Assembly: GCA_002255905.1 (NCBI GenBank)
Contig: NKIN01000004.1
Span: 1 to 64,000 of the forward strand
Length of the DNA stretch: 64,000 bases
Source: Burkholderiales bacterium PBB1
Lineage (GTDB): Bacteria; Pseudomonadota; Gammaproteobacteria; Burkholderiales; Burkholderiaceae_C
Direction of reading: 5' to 3'
This document shows, in pieces, positions 63,933 to 64,000 of this stretch (its first letter is position 1; the number at the start of each line of letters is the position of its first letter). The notes beneath the pieces are model-generated. The model was not told the origin of the DNA. It searched no databases and saw only the letters and a list, made by a program, of their open reading frames with translations. The position numbers and the translations under genes are program-made.

Positions 63933-64000
63933 TCACCAGCGGCGGCCGGGTGCACCACCGCTGACTTCGCGCAGCTCTTCGGCTTTCAACTCGCGGGGGC
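63933..64000 (-). CDS. Putative double-glycine leader peptide (3' part; start beyond the window)
   Basis: Minus-strand frame open from the window edge to TGA at 63933-63935. Visible residues end LKAEELREVSGG APGRRW (split for length). The first twelve fit the double-glycine consensus: L(-12), E(-8), L(-7), V(-4), G(-2), G(-1). The mature part after GG would be only APGRRW. It lies 62 bases before the hlyD adaptor on the same strand, and the next gene is the C39 exporter that cuts such leaders. Cut by the window, so start and full length are unknown; a short bacteriocin or signalling peptide is the leading guess. Confidence 0.6.
   Translation of the reverse strand, partial: PRELKAEELREVSGGAPGRRW

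Overview
The window reads as a contiguous piece of a GC-rich betaproteobacterial chromosome, most likely a Burkholderiales member of the Rubrivivax/Leptothrix/Roseateles kind. That placement is inference. It rests on a PhaM-type granule protein, a DUF3567 protein, a PEP-CTERM protein, a homocysteine-methyltransferase half of a split methionine synthase, minimal PutA, and parABS next to mnmG/rsmG. No rRNA, tRNA, IS element, prophage or CRISPR array was seen.

Layout. 1-4.1 kb: the end of a YceI protein, then a secreted DUF1800/DUF1501 pair. 4.1-7.3 kb: divergent glpK and glpD. 7.3-10.3 kb: rdgC, a serine hydrolase and a PEP-CTERM protein. 10.3-14.3 kb: glcDEF (glycolate oxidase). 14.4-18.5 kb: FIST protein, PhaM, a membrane-anchored retropepsin-like protein, DUF3108 and DUF3567. 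18.7-22.8 kb: a GGDEF-EAL protein with a degenerate MHYT-like sensor, the N-terminal half of MetH, and ubiA. 22.9-28.6 kb: proC, a CsgG-like lipoprotein, putA and yggS. 28.7-31 kb: pilT and pilU, each followed by a copy of the same intergenic repeat. 31.2-36.2 kb: an oxidoreductase, then dolP-like, diaA and yraN facing rsmI, then tldD. 36.2-37.5 kb: a DAHP synthase gene behind a phenylalanine-rich leader peptide and transcription attenuator. 37.6-43.4 kb: cob(I)alamin adenosyltransferase and the prkA-yeaH-spoVR stress operon with a strong sigma-54 promoter motif. 43.5-53.1 kb: a complete chemotaxis cluster (soluble MCP, CheY, STAS, CheA, three-PAS receptor, CheW, CheR, CheD, CheB) with a BLUF photoreceptor gene diverging from it. 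53.9-60 kb: parB, a hydrolase, argC, parA, rsmG and mnmG, with three parS sites inside mnmG and rsmG. 60-64 kb: a YkgJ protein, a C39-peptidase ABC exporter with its HlyD adaptor, and, cut by the window edge, a reading frame ending in a double-glycine leader motif.

Points most worth attention: the putative double-glycine peptide (63933-64000) beside its exporter; the Phe leader/attenuator before the DAHP synthase gene; the chemotaxis cluster with STAS protein, receptor pentapeptide-like tail and neighbouring BLUF protein; parS sites written into coding sequence; the sigma-54 motif of the prkA operon; and a recurring layout in which a -10-like hexamer ends 6-7 bases before an ATG with no ribosome binding site, suggesting leaderless mRNAs.

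Many junctions overlap by 4 bases (ATGA or GTGA): FIST/PhaM, DiaA/BON, SpoVR/YeaH, CheR/CheD, MCP/CheA, CheA/STAS and HlyD/ABC exporter. They point to translational coupling. Functions come from reading the translations; no database search was run.
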